Source: Collimonas rhizosphaerae (GTDB lineage: Bacteria; Pseudomonadota; Gammaproteobacteria; Burkholderiales; Burkholderiaceae_D). From it: a stretch of DNA of 64,000 bases. Positions 1 to 8,748 of this stretch are shown here, one piece after another. The first letter of the stretch is position 1; every line of letters starts with the position of its first letter. The notes under the pieces were generated by a model. The model did no database searches. It saw only the letters and a list, made by a program, of their open reading frames with translations, and was not told where the DNA came from. The stretch is from the NCBI RefSeq assembly GCF_038896935.1, contig NZ_JBANDC010000008.1:1-64000 (forward strand), in the 5' to 3' direction. The position numbers were made by a program, and so were the translations under genes.

Positions 1-68
1 AGGCGCAGGATCCGATTGGTCTGGCGCCCGCCGATGAGGCTTTGCAGGCTCTGGAGTACGTTGCTCAT
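1..68 (-). CDS. vgrG: VgrG spike protein, N-terminal fragment cut by the window edge
   Basis: The reverse strand reads an ATG at 66-68 followed by MSNVLQSLQSL-IGGRQTNRILRL and then leaves the window. This start resembles T6SS VgrG proteins of Burkholderiales, which begin with a short helix and then the Gp27-like barrel. It lies 61 bp downstream of tssL on the same strand, a usual place for vgrG. Only 22 codons are visible, so the family call rests on a short N-terminal resemblance and on context. No strong Shine-Dalgarno precedes the ATG. Confidence 0.55.
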   Translation of the reverse strand, partial: MSNVLQSLQSLIGGRQTNRILR

Positions 69-129
69 GCGTGTCCCAACGTGCCCGGAATGCCGGGCAT
101 TAAATAGTTAATGCCTCAGGCAAATCCGA

Positions 130-906
130 TCAAGGCAGGGTAATGGTCAGGTAGGACGCGCGCGGCGCCAGCTTGACGATGTCGCTGTAGCCGCTGATGC
201 TCGATGCGGTAGCGCGCGACAGCATGGTGTTCAGCGCAAAATAGCCGCCCAGCCCGATCAGGGCAAACACCGAACACAGCGCCCACAGCGGCACTTCATT
301 GCGCAGCTTGTGGCTGACCTGGTCCGGCCGTTCCCAGTGCGGCGCGAAGCCGGCGCTCTTGCCTTTCATGCGCGCGATCTCGTCACCCAGGCGGGCCGTC
401 AGGTAGTTCAGTTTTTCCGGGCCTTCGATGATGTACTTGCCCTGGAAACCCAGCAGCAGGCACATATGGAACACTTCCAGCGCCTGCAGGTGCTGTGCGC
501 CCTTAGCGCGCAAGTCTTCCAGGCGCGTAAAGAAGTGTTCGCCGGCGAGCTGGTCGCCGAACAGGATCAGCTGCAGAGGCCGGCGCGCCCAGGCATCGCG
601 GATATTGAATTGCGAATGCAGGATGTTCTCGTCGACTGCCGCGCAGAATGCGTATTTTGCAGCGTGGACGTCTTCAGCCGATACATCCAGCTTCTTTGCG
701 CCGCGCTCGAAATCGCTGAGGAAGCGCTGCATCTTCGACGTGAAACCGGCTTCGTCGACAGGCGCACAGCGGTTCTTCAACAGGAACAAGGCGTAGAAAC
801 CGTCGTACATCAGGTCGAGCAGCGAATTGGCGGAACTGGTGTCCGCCGCTACGTATTGGCCGGCGGCGCTGTCGCCGAGCAGGGAAGGGGCTGATGGTCT
901 GTTCAT
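130..906 (-). CDS. tssL: T6SS membrane-complex protein TssL (DotU/IcmH family)
   Basis: TssL forms the T6SS inner-membrane complex with TssM and TssJ and contacts the baseplate through TssK. The 258-aa product has the cytosolic hook-shaped DotU domain (residues about 25-190; the conserved stretch with AFCAAVDE is near 86-93) and one C-terminal membrane helix at about 205-226. Only about 30 residues follow the helix, so there is no peptidoglycan-binding OmpA extension; a separate OmpA-like gene at 24141-24923 may supply that role. The start codon overlaps the tssK stop by 4 bases (ATGA), implying translational coupling. Confidence 0.93.
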   Translation of the reverse strand: MNRPSAPSLLGDSAAGQYVAADTSSANSLLDLMYDGFYALFLLKNRCAPVDEAGFTSKMQRFLSDFERGAKKLDVSAEDVHAAKYAFCAAVDENILHSQFNIRDAWARRPLQLILFGDQLAGEHFFTRLEDLRAKGAQHLQALEVFHMCLLLGFQGKYIIEGPEKLNYLTARLGDEIARMKGKSAGFAPHWERPDQVSHKLRNEVPLWALCSVFALIGLGGYFALNTMLSRATASSISGYSDIVKLAPRASYLTITLP

Positions 907-2249
907 GATGTAACCGCTAAGAGCTCAAGTTTAAGGTCGTTGATGCCGGATGGTACATAAATCGAGATCGACTGCGCCTGCAGCATGCGATCATACAGGG
1001 CTCCCTTGTTTTCCAAGGCGAAATAATAAGTGTCCGGCCGCACCGGCAACGCCGCCGGCACTTGCGGCGAGTGCGACAGCTTGACCCCGGGCATGGCCGA
1101 CAGGACGAATTTATCGACGTCGTCGGGCGCGCCGATCTTGAAGCGCAGCGGCACGATATCGACCAGTTCGATGGCCGGCATGCTGGCGTTGACCGCCAGG
1201 TAAAACGCGGTCTTGTCGTCGATCTTGCCGGAGTCGAGCATGCCGTGGTGATGCGAAGGCTTGTTCTCCGACAGGGCGATCGAGAAATAGCGCGAGGAAA
1301 TCACGGTGTCCAGCAGCTCGCGGATGATGCTGTCGAGCTTGGCGAAACACGGTCCCGGATCCTGGTGCTGGTATACCGGCAGGTCCGACAGCGCATAACT
1401 CTTGGAAAACGTCATCAGCGCGCCGGCCAGGCTCAGCAGCTGTTCGTACAGCCGTTCCGGATGAAACGCCGGATTGTGGAAATAGTGCGTCAGTCCGGCA
1501 AACGCCGAACTCGCGGTGTGCAGCAGCCAGAAGGAAGAGATATCGCCGGAACGGAATTCGATGACATTCTTGCTTGGCTCGCGATGGTGGCCGTACAGGG
1601 CGCTGACCTTGGCTTGCAGCGCATCCATCAGGCGCCGCAACTGGATATACAGCGCCGGTGCGCTGCGGATCGTCAGGCTCGGCGCGACGAAGGTCGGGTC
1701 CGGCTCGAAGCCGCCGGTCGAAATGCGGCGCAGCTTGATCAGCGGAAAACTGATCAGCGAATCGCGCGGATCGAGTTCCGACACCAGGCGCACCGATTTC
1801 TTCAGGTAGGTCAGCTCGGCTTCCGCCGCTTGCGTGAACAGGTCCGGCGTGGCCGAATTGTTCTGGGCGTAGCGGGTCGAGTTGCTGGTCTGGCCCAGGG
1901 GCGAAAAATTGCCGCCGAAGCCTTTCATGTATGGCAGGGCTGCGTAGTAGGTAATGGTTTGCTGCGCATGCGGGATATCGCTCAGGTCGACCACTTCCGG
2001 CAGGTCGTCGTCTCCAGGCGCGTTATAGATCTCGCCGTCCTGGAAAATCACCGACAGCTCGGACAGCCGCAAGGTATTGTTGGCCAGCGCATCGCGGTCC
2101 AGCTGCACCGTCATCACGCCCCAGGCATACGGATGCAAGGCGTTGGTGGTCTCATGCAGACGGTTTTCGTGATACCGGTCCTGCTGCTGGAAATGCTGGG
2201 GCCGTAAAAACAGGCCCTCGCCCCATAGAATTTTCGATGTTCGATTCAC
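903..2249 (-). CDS. tssK: T6SS baseplate protein TssK
   Basis: TssK is the trimeric adaptor that docks the T6SS baseplate onto the TssJLM membrane complex. The 448-aa product is of typical length and begins with the family signature ILWGEGLFLRPQHFQQQDRY, followed by the long beta-rich shell and C-terminal head domain. It is the middle gene of a minus-strand tssJ-tssK-tssL operon; 67 bp separate it from tssJ and it overlaps tssL by 4 bases. The initiating ATG at 2247-2249 directly precedes the conserved N-terminus. Confidence 0.95.
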   Translation of the reverse strand: MNRTSKILWGEGLFLRPQHFQQQDRYHENRLHETTNALHPYAWGVMTVQLDRDALANNTLRLSELSVIFQDGEIYNAPGDDDLPEVVDLSDIPHAQQTITYYAALPYMKGFGGNFSPLGQTSNSTRYAQNNSATPDLFTQAAEAELTYLKKSVRLVSELDPRDSLISFPLIKLRRISTGGFEPDPTFVAPSLTIRSAPALYIQLRRLMDALQAKVSALYGHHREPSKNVIEFRSGDISSFWLLHTASSAFAGLTHYFHNPAFHPERLYEQLLSLAGALMTFSKSYALSDLPVYQHQDPGPCFAKLDSIIRELLDTVISSRYFSIALSENKPSHHHGMLDSGKIDDKTAFYLAVNASMPAIELVDIVPLRFKIGAPDDVDKFVLSAMPGVKLSHSPQVPAALPVRPDTYYFALENKGALYDRMLQAQSISIYVPSGINDLKLELLAVTS

Positions 2250-2316
2250 GTATTTACTCGCATGTCATTTTATTCAAACCATCACGCAAAATCCGCGTGG
2301 CGCTAGCTGGACCACG

Positions 2317-2916
2317 CTAGCCGCATGGGGCCGGGGTTAAAAGTTTAGTCGCGGCGGCGGTTTCCGCAACCGTGACGCCGGTGCCGACTGTCAGCGCACA
2401 GGCGTTCGCGCCGATGGTAATGCCCGATTTTTCAGCAGGTTCGGTCGGGAAAGTCATCTTCCAGCGTTGCGCCGCAGGTTTGCGGAACAAGGCCACGACG
2501 CCGACAAAACCCGCTTCCCTGGTGACCTTTTCGCTGACTTCATAGCGCTGTCCCGGCACCAGTGTTATTTCCTTGACTTCGAGCAGGTCGGCGCCCAATA
2601 CGTCTTTTTCTTTCTGCGGATTGGTAAATGTATCGTATGTTGCCTGTTGGAAAGCGCCATTTTGTCGTAACTTATATACTCTGGCGACCAGGGCAAGCGG
2701 CGTGCCGGAGCTGTCGGCATTCAAATTGCTGCCTGCATGCAGCTTGATCGCTATGGTACGGGGCGGTTTTTGCGCGTCGGGAACCTCTGGCTTGGTGATG
2801 CCCGACATCTCCAGTACAGAGCTGGCGACAGAGCCAAGTGCGGAAACGGCGCCTGCGGCGCAACCAGCCAGACTCAGTATTGCGGCCAGCGAAACTAACA
2901 GAGATAAGGGGCGCAT
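2317..2916 (-). CDS. tssJ: T6SS outer-membrane lipoprotein TssJ
   Basis: TssJ is the lipoprotein that anchors the T6SS trans-envelope complex to the outer membrane and binds the periplasmic end of TssM. The 199-aa product has a signal peptide ending in the lipobox LAGC (lipidated Cys19). The mature part has the transthyretin-like TssJ pattern, including IAIKLHAGSNLN, a GTPLALVARVYKL strand and ITLVPGQRYEV. It heads the minus-strand tssJKL operon and faces the plus-strand tssBC operon across an AT-rich divergent region. Confidence 0.92.
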   Translation of the reverse strand: MRPLSLLVSLAAILSLAGCAAGAVSALGSVASSVLEMSGITKPEVPDAQKPPRTIAIKLHAGSNLNADSSGTPLALVARVYKLRQNGAFQQATYDTFTNPQKEKDVLGADLLEVKEITLVPGQRYEVSEKVTREAGFVGVVALFRKPAAQRWKMTFPTEPAEKSGITIGANACALTVGTGVTVAETAAATKLLTPAPCG

Positions 2917-3177
2917 TAAAGTCGATCTTTATTTGGGTTGCAAAATTATCGGATAAACAATAAGGTCTCAGATAATATTTTTTTGATAATATTGTACAAA
3001 ATAATAACAATCTCAGTTGTCGCCTAGACACATAGTATGGGTCTGGACTAAACTTGTTGCAATGGTGTAACCAAAGTTCACAAATTTTGATGTAGATTGG
3101 CAATATGATATCTGCATCTGCCGGGTTTTGTTAAGATTCGGCTATTTAAAAGTTGCCACATAGAAAGCGAGTTTACG
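2917..3177. promoter_or_regulatory. Divergent AT-rich promoter region between tssJ and the tssBC operon
   Basis: This 261-bp non-coding stretch drives tssJKL leftwards and the TPR lipoprotein-tssBC operon rightwards. It is much richer in A+T than its neighbours. A 9-base direct repeat GATAATATT occurs at 2971-2979 and 2985-2993, giving a 14-base period. The core TTTTGATAATAT resembles the inverted-repeat arm at 31006-31016 in the other divergent T6SS promoter region. Regulator and transcription starts are not assigned; the regulatory role is inferred from gene orientation and composition. Confidence 0.6.
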
Positions 3178-3768
3178 ATGAGTCAATGGAAAAGCAAAAT
3201 TATCTACGGCGTGGCCTTGGCGTGTCTGGTAAGCGCCTGCGCAACCCCACCTGCGGTCGATCCCGCAGCAAAACTGGATTCCATAGTGGCTGAAGCCGAC
3301 GCCGCACAAAAAGCCGGACAGACCGACAAGGCTGTTAAATTACTGAAAGACGCGACCGGCGCGTTTCCTGCAGACAAGACACCATGGATACGCCTGGCGC
3401 AAATCCGTTTCGATGCGGAAAACTATGGCGACGCCATTTCGTATGCGCTGGAAGGCCTGCAGCGCGATCCGAAAGACAAGGTTGCCAACAGCATAGTCGC
3501 GGTAGGCGGCCTGCGGCTGTCGACCAAGGCTCTGAACGACCTGCGCACACAGAACGATTTGAACGGCAATGTCCGCAACGAAGCACAGGGACTGGCCAAG
3601 ATCCTGCGTGAAAGCCTGGGCGAGACAGTGTTGGTGCCGCCCCGTCCAAAAGTAGTTGCACGCCCGGCGCCGGCAGCAGCGGCCGCCAAAAAAGGCGCTG
3701 TCGCAGCCAAACCGGGCTCGCCTGAGCCTAGCGGCGATGGCGCCAATCCATTCGGATCGTTGCAGTAA
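3178..3768 (+). CDS. TPR-type lipoprotein heading the tssBC operon
   Basis: The 196-aa protein has a lipoprotein signal peptide with lipobox VSAC (Cys21). One to two tetratricopeptide-like helical hairpins follow (about 30-100; AGQTDKAVKLLKDA and NYGDAISYALEGLQRDP). A conserved block with KALNDL and LRESLGETV comes next, then an Ala/Pro/Lys-rich tail ending in NPFGSLQ. It sits 66 bp upstream of tssB on the same strand, so it is probably part of the T6SS and envelope-located. A clear paralogue lies at 22135-22689 beside tssA, but that copy has lost the lipobox. Its exact role is unknown to me. Confidence 0.85.
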   Translation: MSQWKSKIIYGVALACLVSACATPPAVDPAAKLDSIVAEADAAQKAGQTDKAVKLLKDATGAFPADKTPWIRLAQIRFDAENYGDAISYALEGLQRDPKDKVANSIVAVGGLRLSTKALNDLRTQNDLNGNVRNEAQGLAKILRESLGETVLVPPRPKVVARPAPAAAAAKKGAVAAKPGSPEPSGDGANPFGSLQ

Positions 3769-3782
3769 CTCATATGATTCCT

Positions 3783-3801
3783 GATCCCGCCAGGCGGGAT
3801 C
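3783..3801 (+). other. Stem-loop between the TPR lipoprotein and tssB
   Basis: GATCCCGC at 3783-3790 pairs with GCGGGATC at 3794-3801 around a CAG loop. No T-run follows, so it is not a typical terminator. It lies in the 66-bp leader of tssB and could stabilise the processed tssBC transcript or mildly reduce read-through. Confidence 0.4.
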
Positions 3802-3834
3802 GGGGCTTGATTATTCGGTATCAGCGGGGGTTTT

Positions 3835-4344
3835 ATGGCTAAAAAAGAGAGTACTCAAAAACGTTTGCAGAAAGTCCGTCCACCACGGGTGCAAATGACC
3901 TACGACGTTGAAATCGGCGACGCCATCGAGCAAAAGGAATTGCCGTTCGTGATGGGCGTGATCGGCGATTTCAGCGGCAAGTCCGAGGTAGCCCAGACCA
4001 AGCTGAAGGACCGCAAGTTCGTCAACATCGACAACGACAACTTCGATGAAGTGATGAAAGGCGTCGAACCGAGAGCCGCTTTCCGCGTGCCGAACCACTT
4101 GAGCGACGCCGGCGGCGAGTTCGGGGTCGACCTGAAATTCAAGTCGATCGACGATTTCCGTCCGGAAGCGGTGGTGCAGCAGATCGAGCCGCTCAAGCAG
4201 CTGCTCGAAGCCCGCACCAAACTGGCCGACCTGCGCAACAAGCTGGCCGGCAACGACAAGCTGGAAGACATCCTCAACGATGTGCTCAACAGCACCGAAA
4301 AGCTGGCGGCGTTAAGCAAGCAAACCAAGAAGCAAGGAGACTGA
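3835..4344 (+). CDS. tssB: T6SS contractile sheath small subunit TssB (VipA)
   Basis: TssB pairs with TssC to form the contractile sheath around the Hcp tube. The 169-aa product has the family length and hallmark segments: PPRVQMTYDVEIG at about 22-34, ELPFVMGVIGDFSG, and FDEVMKGVEPRAAFRV. The C-terminal helix inserts into the TssC interface. A GGGGG stretch lies about 4 bases before the ATG. tssC starts one base after its stop codon, as expected for two subunits made in equal amounts. Confidence 0.96.
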   Translation: MAKKESTQKRLQKVRPPRVQMTYDVEIGDAIEQKELPFVMGVIGDFSGKSEVAQTKLKDRKFVNIDNDNFDEVMKGVEPRAAFRVPNHLSDAGGEFGVDLKFKSIDDFRPEAVVQQIEPLKQLLEARTKLADLRNKLAGNDKLEDILNDVLNSTEKLAALSKQTKKQGD

Positions 4345-4345
4345 G

Positions 4346-5833
4346 ATGTCCTTTCAGCATAATTCTGCGCCAGCCGCAGGGGCGGCCGCAGAAGAATCCG
4401 GTTTGCTCGACCAGATCGTAGAACAGAGCAAAGTCGCCAAGTCCGGCGCCGAGCACGACCGCGCCAAAGACATCATTTCGGAACTGGTGAACCAGGTCAT
4501 GCAGGGCACCGTGGTGGTGTCGGCCAACCTGTCGGCTACCATCGACGCCCGCGTGGCCGAGCTGGACCGCCTGATTTCGGCCCAGGTCAGCGCCGTGATC
4601 CACGCGCCTGAATTCCAGAAACTGGAAAGCAGCTGGACCGGCCTGCACTACCTGGTGTTCAACTCGACTACCAGCCAGAACCTCAAGATCAAGGTCTTGA
4701 ACGCGACCAAGCGGGAACTGGTCAAGGATTTCCAGAGCGCCCTCGAGTTCGACCAGAGCGCGATCTTCAAGAAAGTCTACGAAGAAGAGTTCGGCACGTT
4801 CGGCGGTGCGCCGTTCGGTTCCCTGATAGGCGATTTCGAAATCACCCGGCAGCCGGAAGACATGTATTTCGTCGAACAGATGTCGCATATCGCCGCAGCT
4901 GCCCATGCGCCGTTCATCAGCTCGGCCTCGCCTGAACTGTTCGGCCTGGAAACCTACAGCGAACTCGGCAAGCCGCGCGACCTGGCCAAGGTGTTCGAGA
5001 CCGTCGAATATGCCAAATGGAAGTCGTTCCGCGAATCGGAAGATTCCCGTTATGTCGGCCTGACCCTGCCGCGCTTCCTGGGCCGCCTGCCGTTCAATCC
5101 GAAAGACGGGCAGACAGTCGAAGGTTTCAACTTCGTGGAAGATGTCGACGGCACCGACCATTCCAAATACCTCTGGTGTAACGCAGCGTATGCCTTCGGC
5201 ACCAAGCTGACCAAGGCGTTTGAAGATTTCGGCTGGTGCGCGGCAATCCGCGGCGTCGAAGGCGGCGGCCTGGTGGAAGACCTGCCGACCCATACCTTCA
5301 AGACCGACGAAGGCGAAGTCGCACTCAAGTGCCCGACCGAAATCGCCATTACCGACCGCCGCGAAAAAGAATTGAGCGACCTTGGCTTCATTTCGCTGGT
5401 GCATTGCAAGAACACCGACTATGCGGCCTTCTTCGGCGCCCAGTCGACGCAGAAAGCCAAGAAATACAATACCGATTCGGCCAACGCCAACTCCGTGCTG
5501 TCAGCCCAGCTGCAGTACATTTTTGCCGTATCGCGTATTGCGCATTACATGAAATCGATGATGCGCGACAAGATCGGCAGCTTTGCTTCGGCAGGCAACG
5601 TGGAAGACTTCCTCAACCGTTGGCTGACCCAGTATGTGCTGCTCGATGACAATGCCAGCCAGGAAGCCAAAGCGCAGTTTCCTTTGCGCGAAGCCTCGGT
5701 GCAGGTATCCGAAGTGCCGGGTCGTCCGGGCGTCTACCGTGCGGTGTCGTTCCTGCGCCCGCACTTCCAGCTTGACGAACTTTCAGTTTCATTGCGCTTG
5801 GTTGCAGAATTACCGGCGTCAACCAAGTCTTAA
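4346..5833 (+). CDS. tssC: T6SS contractile sheath large subunit TssC (VipB)
   Basis: TssC is the large sheath subunit and carries the ClpV-accessible N-terminal region. The 495-aa product has the full family length. It contains the segments LDQIVEQSKVA near the N-terminus, FQKLESSWTGLHYLVFN (about 91-107), DPSS-region equivalents and FLGRLPFNP (about 247-255). The C-terminal part, with FLNRWLTQYV and the PGVYRAVSFLRPHFQLDEL strand, builds the gp18-like core. It follows tssB by one base and precedes hcp by 23 bases. Confidence 0.97.
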   Translation: MSFQHNSAPAAGAAAEESGLLDQIVEQSKVAKSGAEHDRAKDIISELVNQVMQGTVVVSANLSATIDARVAELDRLISAQVSAVIHAPEFQKLESSWTGLHYLVFNSTTSQNLKIKVLNATKRELVKDFQSALEFDQSAIFKKVYEEEFGTFGGAPFGSLIGDFEITRQPEDMYFVEQMSHIAAAAHAPFISSASPELFGLETYSELGKPRDLAKVFETVEYAKWKSFRESEDSRYVGLTLPRFLGRLPFNPKDGQTVEGFNFVEDVDGTDHSKYLWCNAAYAFGTKLTKAFEDFGWCAAIRGVEGGGLVEDLPTHTFKTDEGEVALKCPTEIAITDRREKELSDLGFISLVHCKNTDYAAFFGAQSTQKAKKYNTDSANANSVLSAQLQYIFAVSRIAHYMKSMMRDKIGSFASAGNVEDFLNRWLTQYVLLDDNASQEAKAQFPLREASVQVSEVPGRPGVYRAVSFLRPHFQLDELSVSLRLVAELPASTKS

Positions 5834-5856
5834 CTTAATTCACGAGGGATATCACC

Positions 5857-6348
5857 ATGGCAATAGACGTTTATCTGCAAATCGACGGCATCAAGGGCGA
5901 GTCCACGGACAGCGCGCACAAAGACTGGATCGAATGCAAATCGGTACAGTGGGAAGTGCTGCAGCCGAAGTCGGCGACTGCATCGACCGGCGGCGGCCAC
6001 ACAGCCGAACGCTGCGAGCACAAGGATATCGTGATCACCAAGATCGCCGACCTGGCGACACCGCTGCTGCTGCAAAACTGCTCGTCGGGCAAGACCATTC
6101 CAAAGGCCAAGTTCGAATTCCTGCGCGCCGACGGCAAGGGCGACCGCATCAAGTACTTCGAAATCGAACTGGTCAACCTGCTGATTTCAGATGTCACGCC
6201 ATCGGTCCAGGAAGGCGACGTGCTGAGCGAAAGCGTCAGCCTGAAATACTCCCAGGTCAAATGGAAGTACACACAGCAAAAAATCGGCGGCGGTTCGGGC
6301 GGCAACACTTCCGGCGGCTGGGATCTGTCGACCAATAAAATCGTGTAA
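5857..6348 (+). CDS. hcp: T6SS inner tube protein Hcp (TssD)
   Basis: Hcp hexamers stack into the tube that is propelled out of the cell with its VgrG/PAAR tip and cargo. The 163-aa protein begins AIDVYLQIDGIKGESTD and contains the family pattern VQWEVLQPK, HKDIVITKIAD and VKWKYTQQK. Its C-terminal extension is Gly/Ser-rich. A GAGGGA ribosome-binding site precedes the ATG. A strong intrinsic terminator follows directly, which should make hcp mRNA more abundant than the downstream tssEFG-clpV message. Confidence 0.97.
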   Translation: MAIDVYLQIDGIKGESTDSAHKDWIECKSVQWEVLQPKSATASTGGGHTAERCEHKDIVITKIADLATPLLLQNCSSGKTIPKAKFEFLRADGKGDRIKYFEIELVNLLISDVTPSVQEGDVLSESVSLKYSQVKWKYTQQKIGGGSGGNTSGGWDLSTNKIV

Positions 6349-6364
6349 TTTTCCTGTATCGATA

Positions 6365-6393
6365 AAAGAGCCGCATGCTGCGGCTCTTTTTTT
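6365..6393 (+). terminator. Intrinsic terminator after hcp
   Basis: An 11-bp perfect stem (AAAGAGCCGCA at 6365-6375 with TGCGGCTCTTT at 6379-6389) encloses a TGC loop and continues into a T-run to 6393. It lies between hcp and tssE, inside an otherwise continuous operon. It probably acts as a partial terminator, setting the ratio of sheath/tube proteins to baseplate proteins. Confidence 0.85.
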
Positions 6394-6410
6394 CTCTTGA
6401 ATGGTAAGCG

Positions 6411-6902
6411 ATGAAAGGTTTCACTCCCGGATTGTTTGACCGATTGATGGGCGGCGACGGCACGCCTGCGCAATCCGACCTGGTGGTGCGTTTGTCGATG
6501 GATGCCTTGAAAGACACGGTCGCGCGCGACCTGGAGGCCATGCTGAATACCCGCACTGTGATTCCCGAAGAATTGCTGAAGAATTTCCCCGAATGCAGCA
6601 AGTCGATCCTGACTTACGGCTTGAACGATTTTTCCGGCATGAGCCTGGCCAGCCTGGATGACCGCGCTTATATCTGCCAGTGCCTGGAGCAAGGCATTGC
6701 GCGCCACGAGCCGCGCCTGCGCAATGTCCGCGCCTCGCTCGAGCTGCGCGAAGGATCGATCAACCGCTTGAATTTTGCGATTGCAGCCATGCTGGTGGTG
6801 GGGCCGGCCAAGGAAGCCGTGAGCTTCGACGCCGTGCTGCAGCCCTCGACCTTGCAATACTCAATCAGCAGAGCACGCCGCGCAGCGCGGATGGACGGTT
6901 AA
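6411..6902 (+). CDS. tssE: T6SS baseplate wedge protein TssE (gp25-like)
   Basis: TssE is a gp25-like baseplate component that initiates sheath polymerisation. The 163-aa protein starts with GFTPGLFDRLM and has the gp25 lysozyme-like fold pattern. The conserved LLNTR-type motif is represented by MLNTRTVIPEELL (about 45-57), followed by SILTYGLNDFSG and the ending LRVSVELREG-like NVRASLELREGS. It follows the hcp terminator by 17 bases and its stop is one base before tssF. Confidence 0.93.
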   Translation: MKGFTPGLFDRLMGGDGTPAQSDLVVRLSMDALKDTVARDLEAMLNTRTVIPEELLKNFPECSKSILTYGLNDFSGMSLASLDDRAYICQCLEQGIARHEPRLRNVRASLELREGSINRLNFAIAAMLVVGPAKEAVSFDAVLQPSTLQYSISRARRAARMDG

Positions 6903-6903
6903 C

Positions 6904-8748
6904 GTGGACGAACTACTTCCCTATTACGAGCGCGAGCTCGGTTTCCTGAGGCGCTATTCGCGCGAGTTTTCCGAGCGCTACCCGAAGATTGCAGGCCGCC
7001 TGCTGATGTCCGGCGAGGTATCGGAAGATCCGCACATCGAACGCATGATCCAGTCGTTTGCGCTGATCAATGCCCGCACCTCGAAGCGGCTGGACGACGA
7101 CTACCCTGAATTTACCGAAGCCTTGTTCGAGGTGCTGTATCCGCACTACCTGCGGCCGTTTCCTTCCTGCTCGATCGCGCGCATGGACTACAGCGTCGCC
7201 GCCGCACAGCTGACTACCGCCATGCCGGTGCCGCGCGGCACCGAACTGACGACGCGCCAGGTCAAGGGCGTGGCCTGCAAATTCAAGACAACCTATGAAG
7301 TCACGGTGGCGCCGGTGCTGCTGTCGCACGCGGTGTTCGATCCCATCATCGAACCGCCGGACGCCGTACTGTTGCCGCCTACCGCCAGCTCGCGCATCGG
7401 CATCACCTTCGAGAGCACCGCAGAGCAAGCCGGTTTTGCCGAACTCGGCGTCAAGACCCTGCGCGTCTTCATCGACGGCGAACCGTCGTTCTGCGCCGCC
7501 TTGCGCGACACCTTGTTCATGCGCACCCTGCGCGCCTATGTCGAAGTCGGCAAGAGCGGCCGGTGGCATGCCGTGAACAAGATCCCGGTGACGCCGGTCG
7601 GTTTTGAAGAAGACGAATCGCTGATCGACTTTCCGGCACGTTCGCATCCCGCCTACCGGCTGCTGACCGAGTATTTCTCCTATCCCGAGAAATTCAATTT
7701 CTTTGACGTCGATGTTGCCGAAATCACAAAGCTGCTGCCGGCCGGCTGCAAGAAATTCACCCTGCACCTGGTGCTGTCCGGGCTGCGCGCCGATTCCAAC
7801 ACCGCGCGCATGCTGGGCACCTTGTCGACCAATAACCTGCTGCTGGGCTGCACCCCGGTCATCAACCTGTTCAAGCAGCGCGGCGACCCGATCCGCCTGA
7901 CCCATACCAGCGCCTATTACCCGGTAGTGGGCGACTCGCGCCGCGCCTATGCCTATGAAGTGCATTCGATCGATTCGGTGCAGCTGGTGCGGCAAACGCC
8001 GGAAGGTGAATCGATTACCGAATTCCGGCCGTTCTATTCATTGCGCCACGGCGAAAGCGCGGACAAGGCCGGCCATTACTGGGCCATGCGGCGCGACGAA
8101 ATGGTCGCGGCGCGCAGCCCCGGCTATGAAACCGAAATTTCCATCGTCGACATCGATTTCGACCCGGCCGCCATCGAAACCGACACCCTGAGCATCGAGC
8201 TGACCTGCTGCAACCGCAACCTGCCTGCTTCGCTGGCATACGGCCTGGCCGGCGGCGACCTGTTCCTGGAAGGCGGCTCGCTGGTGAACGCCATCAGCTT
8301 CTTGCGGAAGCCTTCCGAACCTTGCCGTTTCGAGCGCGGCCGCGGCGCCCACTGGCGCCTGATTTCCCATCTGGCGCTGAATCACCTGTCGCTGGCCAAG
8401 GGCGGCCTGGAAGCCCTGCAGGAAACCCTGAGCCTGTACGACTTGCCGCGTTCGGCCATCTCGCAGCGCCAGATCGGCAGCGTGGTCGGCATCGAGCACA
8501 AGGCCGCCACCGCCTGGCTGCCGGGCAATCCGTTCGCCTCGCTGGTGCGCGGCATCGAGATCAAGGTGACACTGGACGAAGAAGGTTTCGTAGGCAGCGG
8601 CATCCATGTATTTGCCAATGTCCTGGATCGCTTCCTCGGCCTGTATGTGCATGCCAACAGCTTTACGCAATTGGTGATAGCTTCAAAACGAACAGGTGAG
8701 GAGATACTGCGATGCTTACCGCGCAGCGGAGATTCGAACCTAGCGTAA
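6904..8748 (+). CDS. tssF: T6SS baseplate protein TssF
   Basis: TssF forms the baseplate wedge with TssG (two TssF per TssG). The 614-aa product begins at a GTG codon one base after tssE and has the hallmark start DELLPYYERELGFLRRYSRE. The region LYPHYLRPFPSCSIARMD (about 79-96) is also typical of the family. The GTG start is supported by the near-overlap with tssE and the family N-terminus. The 3' end overlaps tssG by 37 bases. Confidence 0.95.
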   Translation: MDELLPYYERELGFLRRYSREFSERYPKIAGRLLMSGEVSEDPHIERMIQSFALINARTSKRLDDDYPEFTEALFEVLYPHYLRPFPSCSIARMDYSVAAAQLTTAMPVPRGTELTTRQVKGVACKFKTTYEVTVAPVLLSHAVFDPIIEPPDAVLLPPTASSRIGITFESTAEQAGFAELGVKTLRVFIDGEPSFCAALRDTLFMRTLRAYVEVGKSGRWHAVNKIPVTPVGFEEDESLIDFPARSHPAYRLLTEYFSYPEKFNFFDVDVAEITKLLPAGCKKFTLHLVLSGLRADSNTARMLGTLSTNNLLLGCTPVINLFKQRGDPIRLTHTSAYYPVVGDSRRAYAYEVHSIDSVQLVRQTPEGESITEFRPFYSLRHGESADKAGHYWAMRRDEMVAARSPGYETEISIVDIDFDPAAIETDTLSIELTCCNRNLPASLAYGLAGGDLFLEGGSLVNAISFLRKPSEPCRFERGRGAHWRLISHLALNHLSLAKGGLEALQETLSLYDLPRSAISQRQIGSVVGIEHKAATAWLPGNPFASLVRGIEIKVTLDEEGFVGSGIHVFANVLDRFLGLYVHANSFTQLVIASKRTGEEILRCLPRSGDSNLA

